DNA of 64,000 nucleotides from Bradyrhizobium jicamae. Lineage in GTDB: Bacteria; Pseudomonadota; Alphaproteobacteria; Rhizobiales; Xanthobacteraceae. Positions 36,266 through 44,498 of the stretch are shown piece by piece. Numbering within the stretch: the first letter of the stretch is position 1; every line of letters starts with the position of its first letter. A program made the position numbers and the translations under genes. The stretch is taken from NCBI RefSeq assembly GCF_018130215.1, contig NZ_JAFCKQ010000005.1, positions 62,001 to 126,000 on the forward strand. Direction: 5' to 3'. Under the pieces are notes generated by a model, which was not told the DNA's origin, searched no databases, and saw only the letters and a program-made list of their open reading frames with translations.

Positions 36266-37313
36266 CGCCGGCCGCCGGCTTTCCTTCATCGATGTTGCAG
36301 GTTCACCATATGATGTCGGAGCTACCCTTGGGCGCTTCGGCCGCGAAGCCCTGCAGGACCATTTCCGCACTTCCGCTGCGTGGCGCGAACTGACCACGCG
36401 CCGTGACGATCCTTTGATCGGCGTGATGGCGACCATCGTCCGCGAGCGGTGTCCAAGATACTGGGCTGAGCTGCAGGGCCTCGCCATCGGGCTCGCACTG
36501 CCTTTCGAAGACGTCTTCCTGTGGAATTGCCGTGGCGATATCTGGGCAATGGCCCCGGATGGCTGCACGACCGTGCAATTGCCTGGCTCTCCGCATGTGA
36601 TCGGCCACAACGAGGATGGCGACCCCGACTTTGCCGGCCACTGCGCCCTTGCCCATATTGTGTCCGAGGGAGGCACACCGTTCACCGCCTTTGTGTACCC
36701 GGGCTCGCTGCCGGGACACACATTTGCGGCGACATCCAAGGGCGTGGTCCAGACCGTCAACAATATCAGGCCGCTGACCGGCGGCGCCGGCACACCGCGC
36801 ATGGTACTCGCCCGCGCGATACTCGACGCACCGGACCTCGACGGGGCACTAGCCGTGCTCAAATCCGGGCCGCGCGCCGGCGCATTTCACCTGACTCTGG
36901 CGCAAGCTGGGGACGAACGGCTTCTCAGCGTCGAGTTCACGGCCCAGGCCTTGTCGGTCGATCGGATCCAGGCGGCGCGTGTCCATTCGAATCACCTGAT
37001 ACATGCCGACACCGGGCGCATGTCGCAGATCGTCACAGGCTCGTCCGGCGTGCGACAACGGCGCGGCGAGATGCTGCTCGGCCAAATGCCCCGGTCGGAG
37101 CCACAAGGCCGCGCGCTCGGCATATTGTGGGACGCGGCCGACGTGGAGTTGCCGATCTATCGCACCGACCCGGCCGATGGCGACGTCGAGAACACCCTCG
37201 CAAGCGCCGTCTTCCGGGTCGGGGCTGACAAGGTCGAGTGGTCTGTCTACGATAGACCGCACGCGGCAGCTCGCTTCGATATGCGGGATGGGCTGGTTCC
37301 CTTCGCGGCGTGA
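36255..37313 (+). CDS. C45-family Ntn-hydrolase (acyltransferase/amidohydrolase of the penicillin acyltransferase type)
   Basis: A 352-aa protein of the AAT/C45 family, whose members self-cleave to expose an N-terminal Cys that hydrolyses or transfers amide bonds. Cys104 in APDGCTTVQL is the expected autocatalytic nucleophile. GHNEDGDPD follows, and later VQTVNNIRP with the oxyanion-type Asn residues. There is no signal peptide, so it is cytoplasmic. It overlaps the ABC ATPase gene by 11 bp and the RpiR gene by 4 bp. The inferred job is to cleave an imported amide such as an N-acyl amino acid or small peptide. The substrate is unknown. Confidence 0.85.
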   Translation: MSHDAGRRLSFIDVAGSPYDVGATLGRFGREALQDHFRTSAAWRELTTRRDDPLIGVMATIVRERCPRYWAELQGLAIGLALPFEDVFLWNCRGDIWAMAPDGCTTVQLPGSPHVIGHNEDGDPDFAGHCALAHIVSEGGTPFTAFVYPGSLPGHTFAATSKGVVQTVNNIRPLTGGAGTPRMVLARAILDAPDLDGALAVLKSGPRAGAFHLTLAQAGDERLLSVEFTAQALSVDRIQAARVHSNHLIHADTGRMSQIVTGSSGVRQRRGEMLLGQMPRSEPQGRALGILWDAADVELPIYRTDPADGDVENTLASAVFRVGADKVEWSVYDRPHAAARFDMRDGLVPFAA

Positions 37314-38245
37314 ACAGGATCAGGGCGATGCCAGAGGAAGCGGTCGCGAAGCCGCCGCGCACCATCGAGGATCTCAGGGCACTCGTGCTCTCGATCAGCC
37401 GCGACGAGGCAGGCTTTTCGCTCGGCTCAAAGGCGCACGATGTCTTCGCAAAGCTGGTGGAAGCGCCGGAACAATCGGCGGTTCGGTCGATCTCGGAGCT
37501 TGCCGACCAGTTCGGGATCAATCCGTCGACGCTGACCAGACTGGCGAAACGTCTCGGCTTTGAAGGCTTCAGCGATTTCCAGGCGGTCTTCCGCAAGGCC
37601 ATCGCTAACGATCAGCACTATTTTTATAGCCGCCAAGCCGGTCGGCTTATGGCCGCGCCGTCCGTCGGCAATGCCGAAGTCAAGGTCTTCGAGCAGCTCG
37701 CGCGGGAAACGGCAGCGAATGTCGACGGATTTCTCGGACAGTTGGACGGAGCCTCACTGCAAGGGGCTGCCAGGCTGCTGGCGAGCGCCCGCCGTGTTCG
37801 TGTTCATGGCGTTCGCCAATTTCATTCGCTGGCGAGCTTTCTCACCTACTGCCTGGGAATGGTGCGCTCCGACGTCGCGCTTCTGGACGCGCCGCGCCTT
37901 GGCGTCGCCGAGGCATTGTCACAACTCGACCCGGGCGACGCCGTCATCGTCGCCAGCTGCGCGCCCTACACTCGCAGTGTTGCGGAGGTGGGCCGGGTCG
38001 CGGCTTCGAACGGCCAGACGGTTATCGCGATTACGGATTCCCGGTCATCACCGCTCGTTCCTCCTGCCGAGCATGCTTTTTTCATTCCCCACGCCAGCAG
38101 CTTCTATTCGAACAGCATGGGCGCCTACGTCGTCTTCTGTGAAGCGCTGCTCAACCTTGTCGCCCGGGAATTGGGCGACAAGGCGCTAAGCTCCTTGGCG
38201 GGTCGCGAGCGGTTGATTGCGGAGATGAACATAGAGGTTGGCTGA
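37310..38245 (+). CDS. MurR/RpiR family regulator with SIS domain
   Basis: A 311-aa regulator. The N-terminal RpiR helix-turn-helix covers about residues 10-85 (SISELADQFGINPSTLTRLAKRLGF). The C-terminal SIS domain covers about residues 125-270 (RVRVHGVRQFHSLASFL, DAVIVASCAPYTRSVAEVG, IAITDSRSSPL). SIS domains normally bind phosphosugars, but such regulators also control amino-acid derivative uptake. The GTG at 37310 overlaps the hydrolase stop (GTGA); an ATG at 37328 is an alternative start. As last gene of the operon it probably autoregulates the transporter. Confidence 0.88.
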   Translation: MNRIRAMPEEAVAKPPRTIEDLRALVLSISRDEAGFSLGSKAHDVFAKLVEAPEQSAVRSISELADQFGINPSTLTRLAKRLGFEGFSDFQAVFRKAIANDQHYFYSRQAGRLMAAPSVGNAEVKVFEQLARETAANVDGFLGQLDGASLQGAARLLASARRVRVHGVRQFHSLASFLTYCLGMVRSDVALLDAPRLGVAEALSQLDPGDAVIVASCAPYTRSVAEVGRVAASNGQTVIAITDSRSSPLVPPAEHAFFIPHASSFYSNSMGAYVVFCEALLNLVARELGDKALSSLAGRERLIAEMNIEVG

Positions 38246-38445
38246 CCGCGGCAGTCTGCCTGCGGCAGCGACGCCATCTGCCCTGGGTTTTCATCATGAA
38301 GCGCGATTTGCTTCGCGGTCGGCCCTATCATGCGACCACGTGCAGGCACCACCGCATCCCCCCGAACCTCTTGCCCCCATTCGACGACATATCCGTCAAT
38401 GTGAGGCATTGATCACGCCAGGGTGGATCAAGGGAGTTGAAAACA

Positions 38446-38823
38446 ATGCCGGAGAGAACCGTGCTCACCGCCATCATCTGCAGCGCCACTGCGCTGGGCC
38501 TGCTCGGCGCGTCCGTCCGTGCGGAGACACCGTCAGGCTGCCGGGAGCCGCAGACCGGTACCGACAGCGTGCCGATCTTCTCACCTCCGCTCGCCAATGT
38601 GGTGACGGGCACCGGACGGCTGCAATTCTATTCGGCGCCGAACCTGCGTTGCCCGATCGCAGGTGTCTTCGTGATTCCGAAGGATGAGCTCGTCGCTTAT
38701 GCGCAAACCGACGATGGCTGGTCGTCGGTGATGTATGTCAATCCAAGGACGGGCAATGACGTCTCGGGCTGGGTGAGGTCGGCGCGGCTCAAGATAACCG
38801 GAACCATGGGTCCGAAGCAGTAG
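38446..38823 (+). CDS. Small secreted SH3-like protein
   Basis: A 125-aa protein. The ATG at 38446 is preceded by an AGGGAG Shine-Dalgarno; a TTG three codons upstream is also in frame. A signal peptide (VLTAIICSATALGLLGASVRA) is followed by a mature part of about 100 residues. Its pattern is LQFYSAPNLRCPI ... AYAQTDDGWSSVMYVN ... GWVRSARL, typical of bacterial SH3 domains. Two cysteines (in SGCREP and LRCPIA) may pair. It probably works in the periplasm; the partner is unknown. Confidence 0.75.
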   Translation: MPERTVLTAIICSATALGLLGASVRAETPSGCREPQTGTDSVPIFSPPLANVVTGTGRLQFYSAPNLRCPIAGVFVIPKDELVAYAQTDDGWSSVMYVNPRTGNDVSGWVRSARLKITGTMGPKQ

Positions 38824-38828
38824 TGTGA

Positions 38829-40067
38829 TCACTCCGCCGCGCGCGGCAGGCCGCGATGCCCGGCATCGACGTTTCGTTGCCACAGCGCGATGATGGCGAC
38901 GATCGCCGCAGCAAAGCCTGCGGCAGCGCCGACGCCCAGTGCCCAGCGCGGGCCGAGATGATCGGCGACCCAGCCGACGATCGGTGCGCCGATCGGCGTG
39001 CCGCCGAGCGCAACGCCCAGCCGGAGCGCCATCACGCGCCCGCGCATCGCGGGCTCGGTCGACAGTTGCATCAGCGCGTTCGAGGTGTTCAGGACGGTTA
39101 GGGAGGCGACGCCGATCACGATGAGCGCGGCACCGAACAGCCAATAGCTCGGCGCCAGCGCGGCCAGCGTGCAGCCGACGCCAAAAACTGCGGCGCCCAG
39201 CATCAGGGCGGCGAAGCGCGGCCGCTCGCGGTGCGCGGCCATCAGCGCGCCCGACATCGTCCCGACCGCCATCATCGACGACAGCAGGCCAAAGCCGCGC
39301 GCATCGGTGTGGAAGACGCCGACGGCCATGGTTGAGATGAAGATCGGGAAGTTCAGCCCGAAGGTTCCGATCAGGAATAGCATGACCAAGGTGGCCCTGA
39401 GGTCATAGCGGGACCAGACATAACGAAATCCCTGCGTGATGCCACCCTTGGTACGGCGGGCACGCGCATTCGGCCGCAGCTCGGATTTGCGCAGGAAGGA
39501 CAGCGACGTCAGCACCGCCATGAAGGACACGCCGTTGAACAGGAATGCCCAACCGGTGCCGACGGAGGTGATGACGAAGCCGGCTACCGCCGGCCCGATC
39601 ATGCGCGCGGCATTGAACGAGGTCGAGTTCAGCGCGATCGCGTTCGACAAATCTGCATCGCCGACCAGCTCGGCCACGAAGGTCTGGCGGACGGGCGCGT
39701 CGAGCGCGGCGCTACAGCCGAACAGGAAGGCGAACACGTAGACGTGCCAGAGCTGCACCAGTCCAGTGACCGTCAGGAGTCCCAGGATCAGCGACAGCGA
39801 TCCCATGGTCGCTTGCGTCACCATCAGGAGCCGGCGCTGGTTGAAGCGATCGGCGGCAAGACCGGACCACGGCATCAGAAGTAGCTGCGGCCCGAATTGC
39901 AGCGCCATCACGATGCCGACCGCGGACGCCGAGTGATCGGTGAGCTGGGTGAGAACGAGCCAGTCCTGGGCGGCGCGCTGCATCCAGGTGCCGATGTTGG
40001 ACACCAGAGCACCCGCGGCCCAGACCCGGTAATTGAAACTCCGCAGCGATCGAAAGGTGCGTCTCAT
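38829..40067 (-). CDS. MFS transporter (MFS_3/EntS-like exporter)
   Basis: A 412-aa inner-membrane transporter with about 12 helices, starting MRRTFRSLRSFNYRVWAAGA. It has the MFS_3 pattern WMQRAAQDWLVL, MPWSGLAADRFNQRRLL, GCSAALDAPVRQTFVAELV and LMQLSTEPAMRGRVMAL. Such proteins export small molecules such as siderophores or drugs. The start overlaps the stop of the small membrane-protein gene (ATGA). It is the last gene of the MarR-headed group. Confidence 0.88.
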   Translation of the reverse strand: MRRTFRSLRSFNYRVWAAGALVSNIGTWMQRAAQDWLVLTQLTDHSASAVGIVMALQFGPQLLLMPWSGLAADRFNQRRLLMVTQATMGSLSLILGLLTVTGLVQLWHVYVFAFLFGCSAALDAPVRQTFVAELVGDADLSNAIALNSTSFNAARMIGPAVAGFVITSVGTGWAFLFNGVSFMAVLTSLSFLRKSELRPNARARRTKGGITQGFRYVWSRYDLRATLVMLFLIGTFGLNFPIFISTMAVGVFHTDARGFGLLSSMMAVGTMSGALMAAHRERPRFAALMLGAAVFGVGCTLAALAPSYWLFGAALIVIGVASLTVLNTSNALMQLSTEPAMRGRVMALRLGVALGGTPIGAPIVGWVADHLGPRWALGVGAAAGFAAAIVAIIALWQRNVDAGHRGLPRAAE

Positions 40068-40393
40068 GACCGCTCGGGTTCGTTGCCGCCGTGAAACCGG
40101 CCGAACCGCCGCGCAAGCAGGACGCCGAGCATGAGGCCGCCAATTCCGAGTGCTGCGACATGGCTTGTGGTGCGCAGGCCGAATTCGCCGACGCGGCAGA
40201 CCAGGAGATATCCGACGAAGAGATTGAAGAAACCCCACAGGATGTTGACCGTCGAGGACGACAGGCCCTCGCCCGGCGGCTTTGCAAACGGGCTCTGGAA
40301 CGGTTCGCCCATCATGCCGGCGACGACATGGGGTATCGCGTTGGTGAGGAAGGCGCCGCCGAAGAAGTAGGCGATGAGATCAAGCCAGTTCAT
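40064..40393 (-). CDS. Small membrane protein of unknown function
   Basis: A 109-aa protein with three hydrophobic segments, starting MNWLDLIAYFFGGAFLTNAI and including PHVVAGMMGEPFQSPFAKPP, NILWGFFNLFVGYLLVC and VAALGIGGLMLGVLLARRF. I do not recognise a named function. The stop overlaps the MFS gene start, so it may be a partner of the exporter. Confidence 0.75.
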   Translation of the reverse strand: MNWLDLIAYFFGGAFLTNAIPHVVAGMMGEPFQSPFAKPPGEGLSSSTVNILWGFFNLFVGYLLVCRVGEFGLRTTSHVAALGIGGLMLGVLLARRFGRFHGGNEPERS

Positions 40394-40397
40394 GGCG

Positions 40398-40955
40398 TTA
40401 CGTCCCTTCAAGGAGATCGATGATCGACTGCGTCGAACCGGTTTCGCCGAGCCGCGGGAAGACGTTGGCAAGGCTGTAGTCGTGCGCCTCCGGCCGCGCG
40501 TCGGTCATCGCATCGATGGCGAGCGTGACGTTGAAGCCGGCCTCATAGGCCTGCCGCGCGGTCGATTCGACACCTGTGCCGGTCGCGACGCCTGAGATCA
40601 CGACCTGCGTGACCCCACGCGCCTTCAGCCGGCTTTCGAGATCGGTGCTCGCAAAGGCGCCCCAAGTTCGCTTTGTCACCACGAGGTCGTCGGCCTGTCG
40701 ACCCAGCTCCGGGATCAGATCAGTCCAGCCATCAGGAAAGGCCCTGACGCGCGGCGGCTGCTCGGTGCGGCCCGGTGCGCCGCCGGCGACATTGACCAGC
40801 ACGACCGGCAGGCGGCGCCGCCGGAAGCTAGCCGCGAGGGCACATGAGCGGTTTACGACATCGCCGATCGGATGGACAACGGGCAAGCCGACAATGCCCT
40901 TCTGCAGGTCGACAATGATCAGCGCGGTGATCGGATCCAGTGTCGTGAGGGCCAT
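40398..40955 (-). CDS. Isochorismatase-fold hydrolase lacking the catalytic cysteine
   Basis: A 185-aa protein of the isochorismatase-like superfamily. Asp16 (ALIIVDLQKG) and Lys95 (VVTKRTWGAF) match two members of the usual Asp-Lys-Cys triad. At the Cys position the motif reads GVATGTGVESTARQA, so Gly128 stands where the nucleophilic Cys is expected. True isochorismatases (EntB/PhzD type) also lack that Cys and act on vinyl ethers, so this is either of that type or a non-hydrolytic member. It is located between marR and the membrane-protein/MFS genes. Confidence 0.85.
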   Translation of the reverse strand: MALTTLDPITALIIVDLQKGIVGLPVVHPIGDVVNRSCALAASFRRRRLPVVLVNVAGGAPGRTEQPPRVRAFPDGWTDLIPELGRQADDLVVTKRTWGAFASTDLESRLKARGVTQVVISGVATGTGVESTARQAYEAGFNVTLAIDAMTDARPEAHDYSLANVFPRLGETGSTQSIIDLLEGT

Positions 40956-41009
40956 GACCGTGTTCCTTCTTCCGGCCGCCGTATCCCGATGGAGGCCTTT
41001 CGGCCTGCA

Positions 41010-41462
41010 TCAATCGTCGGTGAGCCGTTTCAGCAGCCTGACGGCGGCGGCCAGTTCCTCTTGCTCCTGCGGCGACAGGCGTGCCGTGATGGTGCGCGAC
41101 AGCCAGTCCTGCCGCGCGGCGCGGCCGGCGCGGACCCATTCGCGGCAGGTGTCCGTGAGCGACATGATGGTTTGCCGCCTGTCGTCCGGATCGGGCGCGC
41201 CGCGAACAAGGCCCGCGGCCTCGAGCGCTGCGATCGCCGAACTCATCGACTGCGGGCGCATCCCTTCGGATCGCGCGAGGCTCGACACCGTGGCGGGGCC
41301 TTCCTTTTCCAGCCGCAGCAGCACGGAGGCCTGGGACGGCGGCAGGTCGCCATGATTGCCCTGCGCGCGCAGTCGGCGCTTAAGCTTGCCGATCAACAGA
41401 CGCAGTTCTTCGGCCAGCGCCGACGTGCGCGCCGCCTGCCGGGATTCCGACGGATTGCTCAT
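41010..41462 (-). CDS. MarR family transcriptional regulator
   Basis: A 150-aa winged-helix repressor. The core is LPPSQASVLLRLEKEGPATVSSLARSEGMRPQSMSSAIAALE-like (DNA-recognition helix SMSSAIAALEAAGLV) with the wing GAPDPDDRRQTIMSLTD. It is the first gene of the leftward group marR, isochorismatase-like, membrane protein, MFS exporter, and it has nested dyads just upstream. It probably represses this operon until a phenolic-type effector binds. Confidence 0.9.
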   Translation of the reverse strand: MSNPSESRQAARTSALAEELRLLIGKLKRRLRAQGNHGDLPPSQASVLLRLEKEGPATVSSLARSEGMRPQSMSSAIAALEAAGLVRGAPDPDDRRQTIMSLTDTCREWVRAGRAARQDWLSRTITARLSPQEQEELAAAVRLLKRLTDD

Positions 41463-41475
41463 GGCGAGAGGGATA

Positions 41476-41530
41476 GCAGATATACAGATAAACTGTAAAG
41501 ATAAACTTTGTAGATTACCTGTCTATCTGC
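41476..41530. promoter_or_regulatory. Candidate MarR operator region
   Basis: It begins 14 bp upstream of the marR ATG, in a locally AT-rich stretch. The outer arms are GCAGATATACAG (41476-41487) and CTGTCTATCTGC (41519-41530), complementary at 11 of 12 positions. Inside are the dyad TACAG-ATAAA-CTGTA (41483-41497) and a direct repeat AGATAAACT (41486-41494 and 41499-41507). Confidence 0.55.
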
Positions 41531-41677
41531 GTCTGCCGAAGCGGCGTCGATTCGCGCCACGACGCAATGGAATCTGCGCCCACAATCGGACGCGGATCTA
41601 CCGACGTGAACGTGTTGATGGAGAAACCGGTGCAGCGATGATGCGATAACGTCGCGGCAACCAGCGAGGGTCGCGAA

Positions 41678-41962
41678 CTACCAGATGACCATGGCGCAAA
41701 TCACGGCGAGCGGCAGGATGGTCAGACCGATCGGGACCCACTTGCGCATATCGGCGGGATTCCGCGAATATTGGAATATCTGGATGGCAACGAAGAAGCA
41801 GACGGCGGCGCCGAGGAGGATGCGGACCAGGTCGGAGGGGGTATCGTATAAAGTCGCAAAGCTCTCATTCTGCGGCATGGCCACTCTGGCCGTTGTTACC
41901 ACCACGACGAGCAGAAAAAGCGTCCTTAGTAAGAGACCGAAGAACCGCATGGCCCGTGCCAT
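41678..41962 (-). CDS. Small membrane protein
   Basis: A 94-aa protein with three hydrophobic segments (FFGLLLRTLFLLVVVVTTARV, LVRILLGAAVCFFVAIQIF, WVPIGLTILPLAVICAMVIW). A loop NPADMRKW joins segments two and three. The start could be 41962 or the Met four codons in (41950). No named family is recognised. It is isolated between marR and small secreted genes. Confidence 0.6.
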   Translation of the reverse strand: MARAMRFFGLLLRTLFLLVVVVTTARVAMPQNESFATLYDTPSDLVRILLGAAVCFFVAIQIFQYSRNPADMRKWVPIGLTILPLAVICAMVIW

Positions 41963-42067
41963 CCATCAATCATCTGGGCTCAATATAGCATGATTTGGCG
42001 AGAAAGTAAGCATTTGCACAAGTTTGTACGGCGACGGTCCGATGACGTCCTGGAAGGGGAATGCGCG

Positions 42068-42379
42068 ATGAGGTGGGAAAAGGTTTCGGCGGCCCTGCTC
42101 GGGCTGGTCGGGGTGGTTGCGAGCGGTGCGGCGCAGGCGAGGGCGCCGGCGCGCTGCCGGGCCGAAGTTGTCCGGTCCGAGGAACTTCCCTATGCCCCGA
42201 TTGGCTCCTGGCTGCTCAAGGCGACCGTGCGGATCACCGATCCGCACGGCCAGGTGGTCGAGTCGACCTTCCTCAAGAACGTGCCGTGGCAGGTCACGCT
42301 TCGCCGTGGCCAGGCGTTCCGGATCGACTGCGATCGCCTGCGTGATAGCTGGCCGGTGTCTTGGCAGGTCACGCGATAA
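42068..42379 (+). CDS. Small secreted protein of unknown function
   Basis: A 103-aa protein starting MRWEKVSAALLGLVGVVASG with signal-peptide cleavage expected after AQA. The mature part has two cysteines (RCRAEV and RIDCDRLR) and a beta-like pattern (LKATVRITDPHGQVVESTF). A GGAAGGGGA-like Shine-Dalgarno precedes the ATG. It is followed 21 bp later by another small protein gene on the same strand. Confidence 0.65.
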   Translation: MRWEKVSAALLGLVGVVASGAAQARAPARCRAEVVRSEELPYAPIGSWLLKATVRITDPHGQVVESTFLKNVPWQVTLRRGQAFRIDCDRLRDSWPVSWQVTR

Positions 42380-42400
42380 CCCAACTGTCACGGAGCGATC

Positions 42401-42706
42401 ATGACAAATCTGATTATCGGCCTCGCCCACGTCACCCTCGTGGTCTCCGGCAGCCCCACGGAGCCGGCGAGCCAATGGCGACCCCCGGTTCAGCAGATCC
42501 GGCTGGTCTGCGATCAGAACTGCAACTGCTGGCACACGCGGTATCACGAGCGCCGCCCGTTGCTGGCCGGCCACGACGACCTCGCATGTCCGACCTCGCG
42601 GCCCGGTCGCGTCGGCTATTACAATGGTTACTACCGCTCGGGGCCGGCCACGGGCGTCGACTTCTACAGCCGGTATCCGGTTCGGGGATTTGCCTTTCCG
42701 TTCTAA
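42401..42706 (+). CDS. Small Tyr/Arg/Pro-rich secreted protein
   Basis: A 101-aa protein with a hydrophobic N-terminus (TNLIIGLAHVTLVVSGSP). It then has a Cys-rich stretch (LVCDQNCNCWHTRY) and a Tyr/Gly/Arg-rich tail (VGYYNGYYRSGPATGVDFYS). Similar small proteins are common in Bradyrhizobium, but function is unknown. It directly follows the small secreted gene at 42068. Confidence 0.55.
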   Translation: MTNLIIGLAHVTLVVSGSPTEPASQWRPPVQQIRLVCDQNCNCWHTRYHERRPLLAGHDDLACPTSRPGRVGYYNGYYRSGPATGVDFYSRYPVRGFAFPF

Positions 42707-43182
42707 TCGGCCCTGACCCCGTCACCGCCGCGTCCGTCGGAAAGGGCGGCAGTGCTCACCCTCGCGGCAGCGGCCGCGGCATCTGAATAGAGCTCGCGCG
42801 CCCGCTTCGTCGCGGCCGCATAGCGCGCAGTCGCGCTGATGCTCATCAGGCCGGCGCGCGCCAGGCCGAGCACGGCGCGCCGTGAATGGAACGGCCCCGT
42901 CTTGCTCGCAGCATATCCGCGCGGGTAGAGCTGCAGGCGGCCGGCGAAAGCGGCATATAGCGCCAGGCGCTGCGTGCCGCTCAGGCGGAAGCGTTTCAAG
43001 GGTTTTGCCGCGTCAGCCAGAGTGCTCGGCTCCATGCGCGACGATGTTCGTGGCGCGCCCCCCATTGTTCGGCTCAAGCTCCGGTCATTGATGCGGCCTC
43101 GCCGAGGCGCCGTCCCCGGCATCGCCATGTGCGACGCGACGTGGCACTCCGCGGCCCGCACGATCTCGCTGGTCCATGACAT
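42703..43182 (-). CDS. Hypothetical protein, uncertain start
   Basis: A frame of up to 159 aa. The first about 50 residues are low in recognisable structure. The rest (from about Met50, start near 43035) has a winged-helix-like pattern: LSGTQRLALYAAFAGRL, then RRAVLGLARAGLMSIS and TKRARELYSDA. Reading this part as real coding rests on that pattern alone. It ends 4 bp into the end of the previous convergent gene. Confidence 0.45.
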   Translation of the reverse strand: MSWTSEIVRAAECHVASHMAMPGTAPRRGRINDRSLSRTMGGAPRTSSRMEPSTLADAAKPLKRFRLSGTQRLALYAAFAGRLQLYPRGYAASKTGPFHSRRAVLGLARAGLMSISATARYAAATKRARELYSDAAAAAARVSTAALSDGRGGDGVRAD

Positions 43183-43289
43183 CAGAAGCGCATCTCGCGC
43201 CGCGGCGGCATCTGACGAAGGTCAGGACCGATCGTGACGAAAGTCATATTCGTTTGCGGGCGGCGCAGGCCTACGCCAGAGTAGGGCGC

Positions 43290-43378
43290 TCGCCGGAGCG
43301 TGATCCGAAAACGAGTGCAGCGGTTTTCGATAGGATCATGCTCAAATGAGAATCTAAAGCGCGATCGCACTTTAGGAG
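43290..43378. repeat. Dispersed intergenic repeat upstream of the NarL-type kinase
   Basis: It contains GGCGCTCGCCGGAGCGTGAT, a CGAAAACGAGTG/GCGGTTTTCGAT dyad and a right-end palindrome TAAAGCGCGATCGCACTTTA. From memory, GCGTGATCCGAAAA...TTTTCG...GATCATGCTCAAA elements are widely dispersed in Bradyrhizobium. It ends 17 bp before the kinase ATG, so it forms most of its upstream region. Confidence 0.55.
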
Positions 43379-43394
43379 TTGGTTTGGGCAACGC

Positions 43395-44462
43395 ATGATC
43401 GACCCGAGTGCGGATCTGCTTTCGGCCGCGGAGGCCGAGGTCATCGGTCTCGCCATCATCGGCGCCGACAGAACGATGGTGCGGAAGATCGGACGGCTGG
43501 TCGAATGGCTTCCCGCGATCGGCGTCGATTGCTGCCAATGCGTGCTGCTGGTCGGGATGGAAGCCGAATTCCAGGCGCTTGCGGAAGGACGGCGCGACAA
43601 GATCGCGCTTGCCGGCGTGCGCGGCGCATCGCCGGGATTGACGCAGCCGGTGACATCAGTGGTGCGCTGGAATCGCGAGCGCTCGCACTACTTCGTGATC
43701 GCGATGCCGGATTTCGCGGCAGGCCAGGTCGAACTGCTGCTGAGAAGCGAGCGCCGGGCGCGGAGCCTGATGGAGCAGCAGCTCGAGGCGGCGAGTGCGG
43801 AGGTGCGCTTTGCCTCGCTGGCGCGGGCCCGCTTGCGCCTGGCGCGCGACCTGCACGACACGCTGGTGCATTCGATCGTGGCGCTGCTGACGCAGATCCG
43901 GCTGATCCGGCATTATCTGTCGACCGACCCGACGCGCCTTGCGGACAGCCTTGCAACCGCGGAGGACGCAGCAGTCAGCGGCCTTTCGCGGGCGCGCGAT
44001 GCGATCGGCCGGCTGCGCATGCCCGACGATCTGGAGATCGATCCCGATGTCGAGGGATTGCTGAACGACTTCGCCGAACGCAGCGGCGTCAAGGTCTCTA
44101 TCGAGATCGAGGAGCGGGCGCGCAACGGACTGCGCGATTGTGCCCTGACCGTCCAGCGCATCGTCAGCGAGGGGCTGCGCAACGTCCAGGCGCACGCGGG
44201 CGCGCGCCGGGTCTCGTTCCGTGCGCTCGAGGAAGCGGCGCCAGTCGGCCGCAAGCTCGTGGTCGAGCTTCGCGATGACGGTAGCGGGTTTGATCCGTCG
44301 GTTTCCAGGCCCGGACATTTCGGATTGATTGGAATGGCTGAATTTGCTGAACTCGTCGGCGGCAACTGCTCGGTTGAGAGCGCGCCGGGACAGGGCACGC
44401 TGGTCCGGATTTCGCTGCCCGTGGCAGTGCCGCCGGCCACGCCAGGCGTGCTGGCCGATTGA
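43395..44462 (+). CDS. Soluble NarL-type sensor histidine kinase
   Basis: A 355-aa HisKA_3 kinase. The phosphoacceptor is His154 in LARDLHDTLVHSIVALL, with the ATPase domain later (IVSEGLRNVQAHAGARRVSF, VVELRDDGSGFDP, HFGLIGMAEFAEL). The first about 125 residues lack membrane segments and form an unknown input domain, so signal sensing is cytoplasmic. It is followed 36 bp later by its likely partner LuxR-type response regulator. Confidence 0.9.
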   Translation: MIDPSADLLSAAEAEVIGLAIIGADRTMVRKIGRLVEWLPAIGVDCCQCVLLVGMEAEFQALAEGRRDKIALAGVRGASPGLTQPVTSVVRWNRERSHYFVIAMPDFAAGQVELLLRSERRARSLMEQQLEAASAEVRFASLARARLRLARDLHDTLVHSIVALLTQIRLIRHYLSTDPTRLADSLATAEDAAVSGLSRARDAIGRLRMPDDLEIDPDVEGLLNDFAERSGVKVSIEIEERARNGLRDCALTVQRIVSEGLRNVQAHAGARRVSFRALEEAAPVGRKLVVELRDDGSGFDPSVSRPGHFGLIGMAEFAELVGGNCSVESAPGQGTLVRISLPVAVPPATPGVLAD

Positions 44463-44498
44463 ATTGCCGGTCGTCGGCGGACGGCAGGCGAGAGGACG

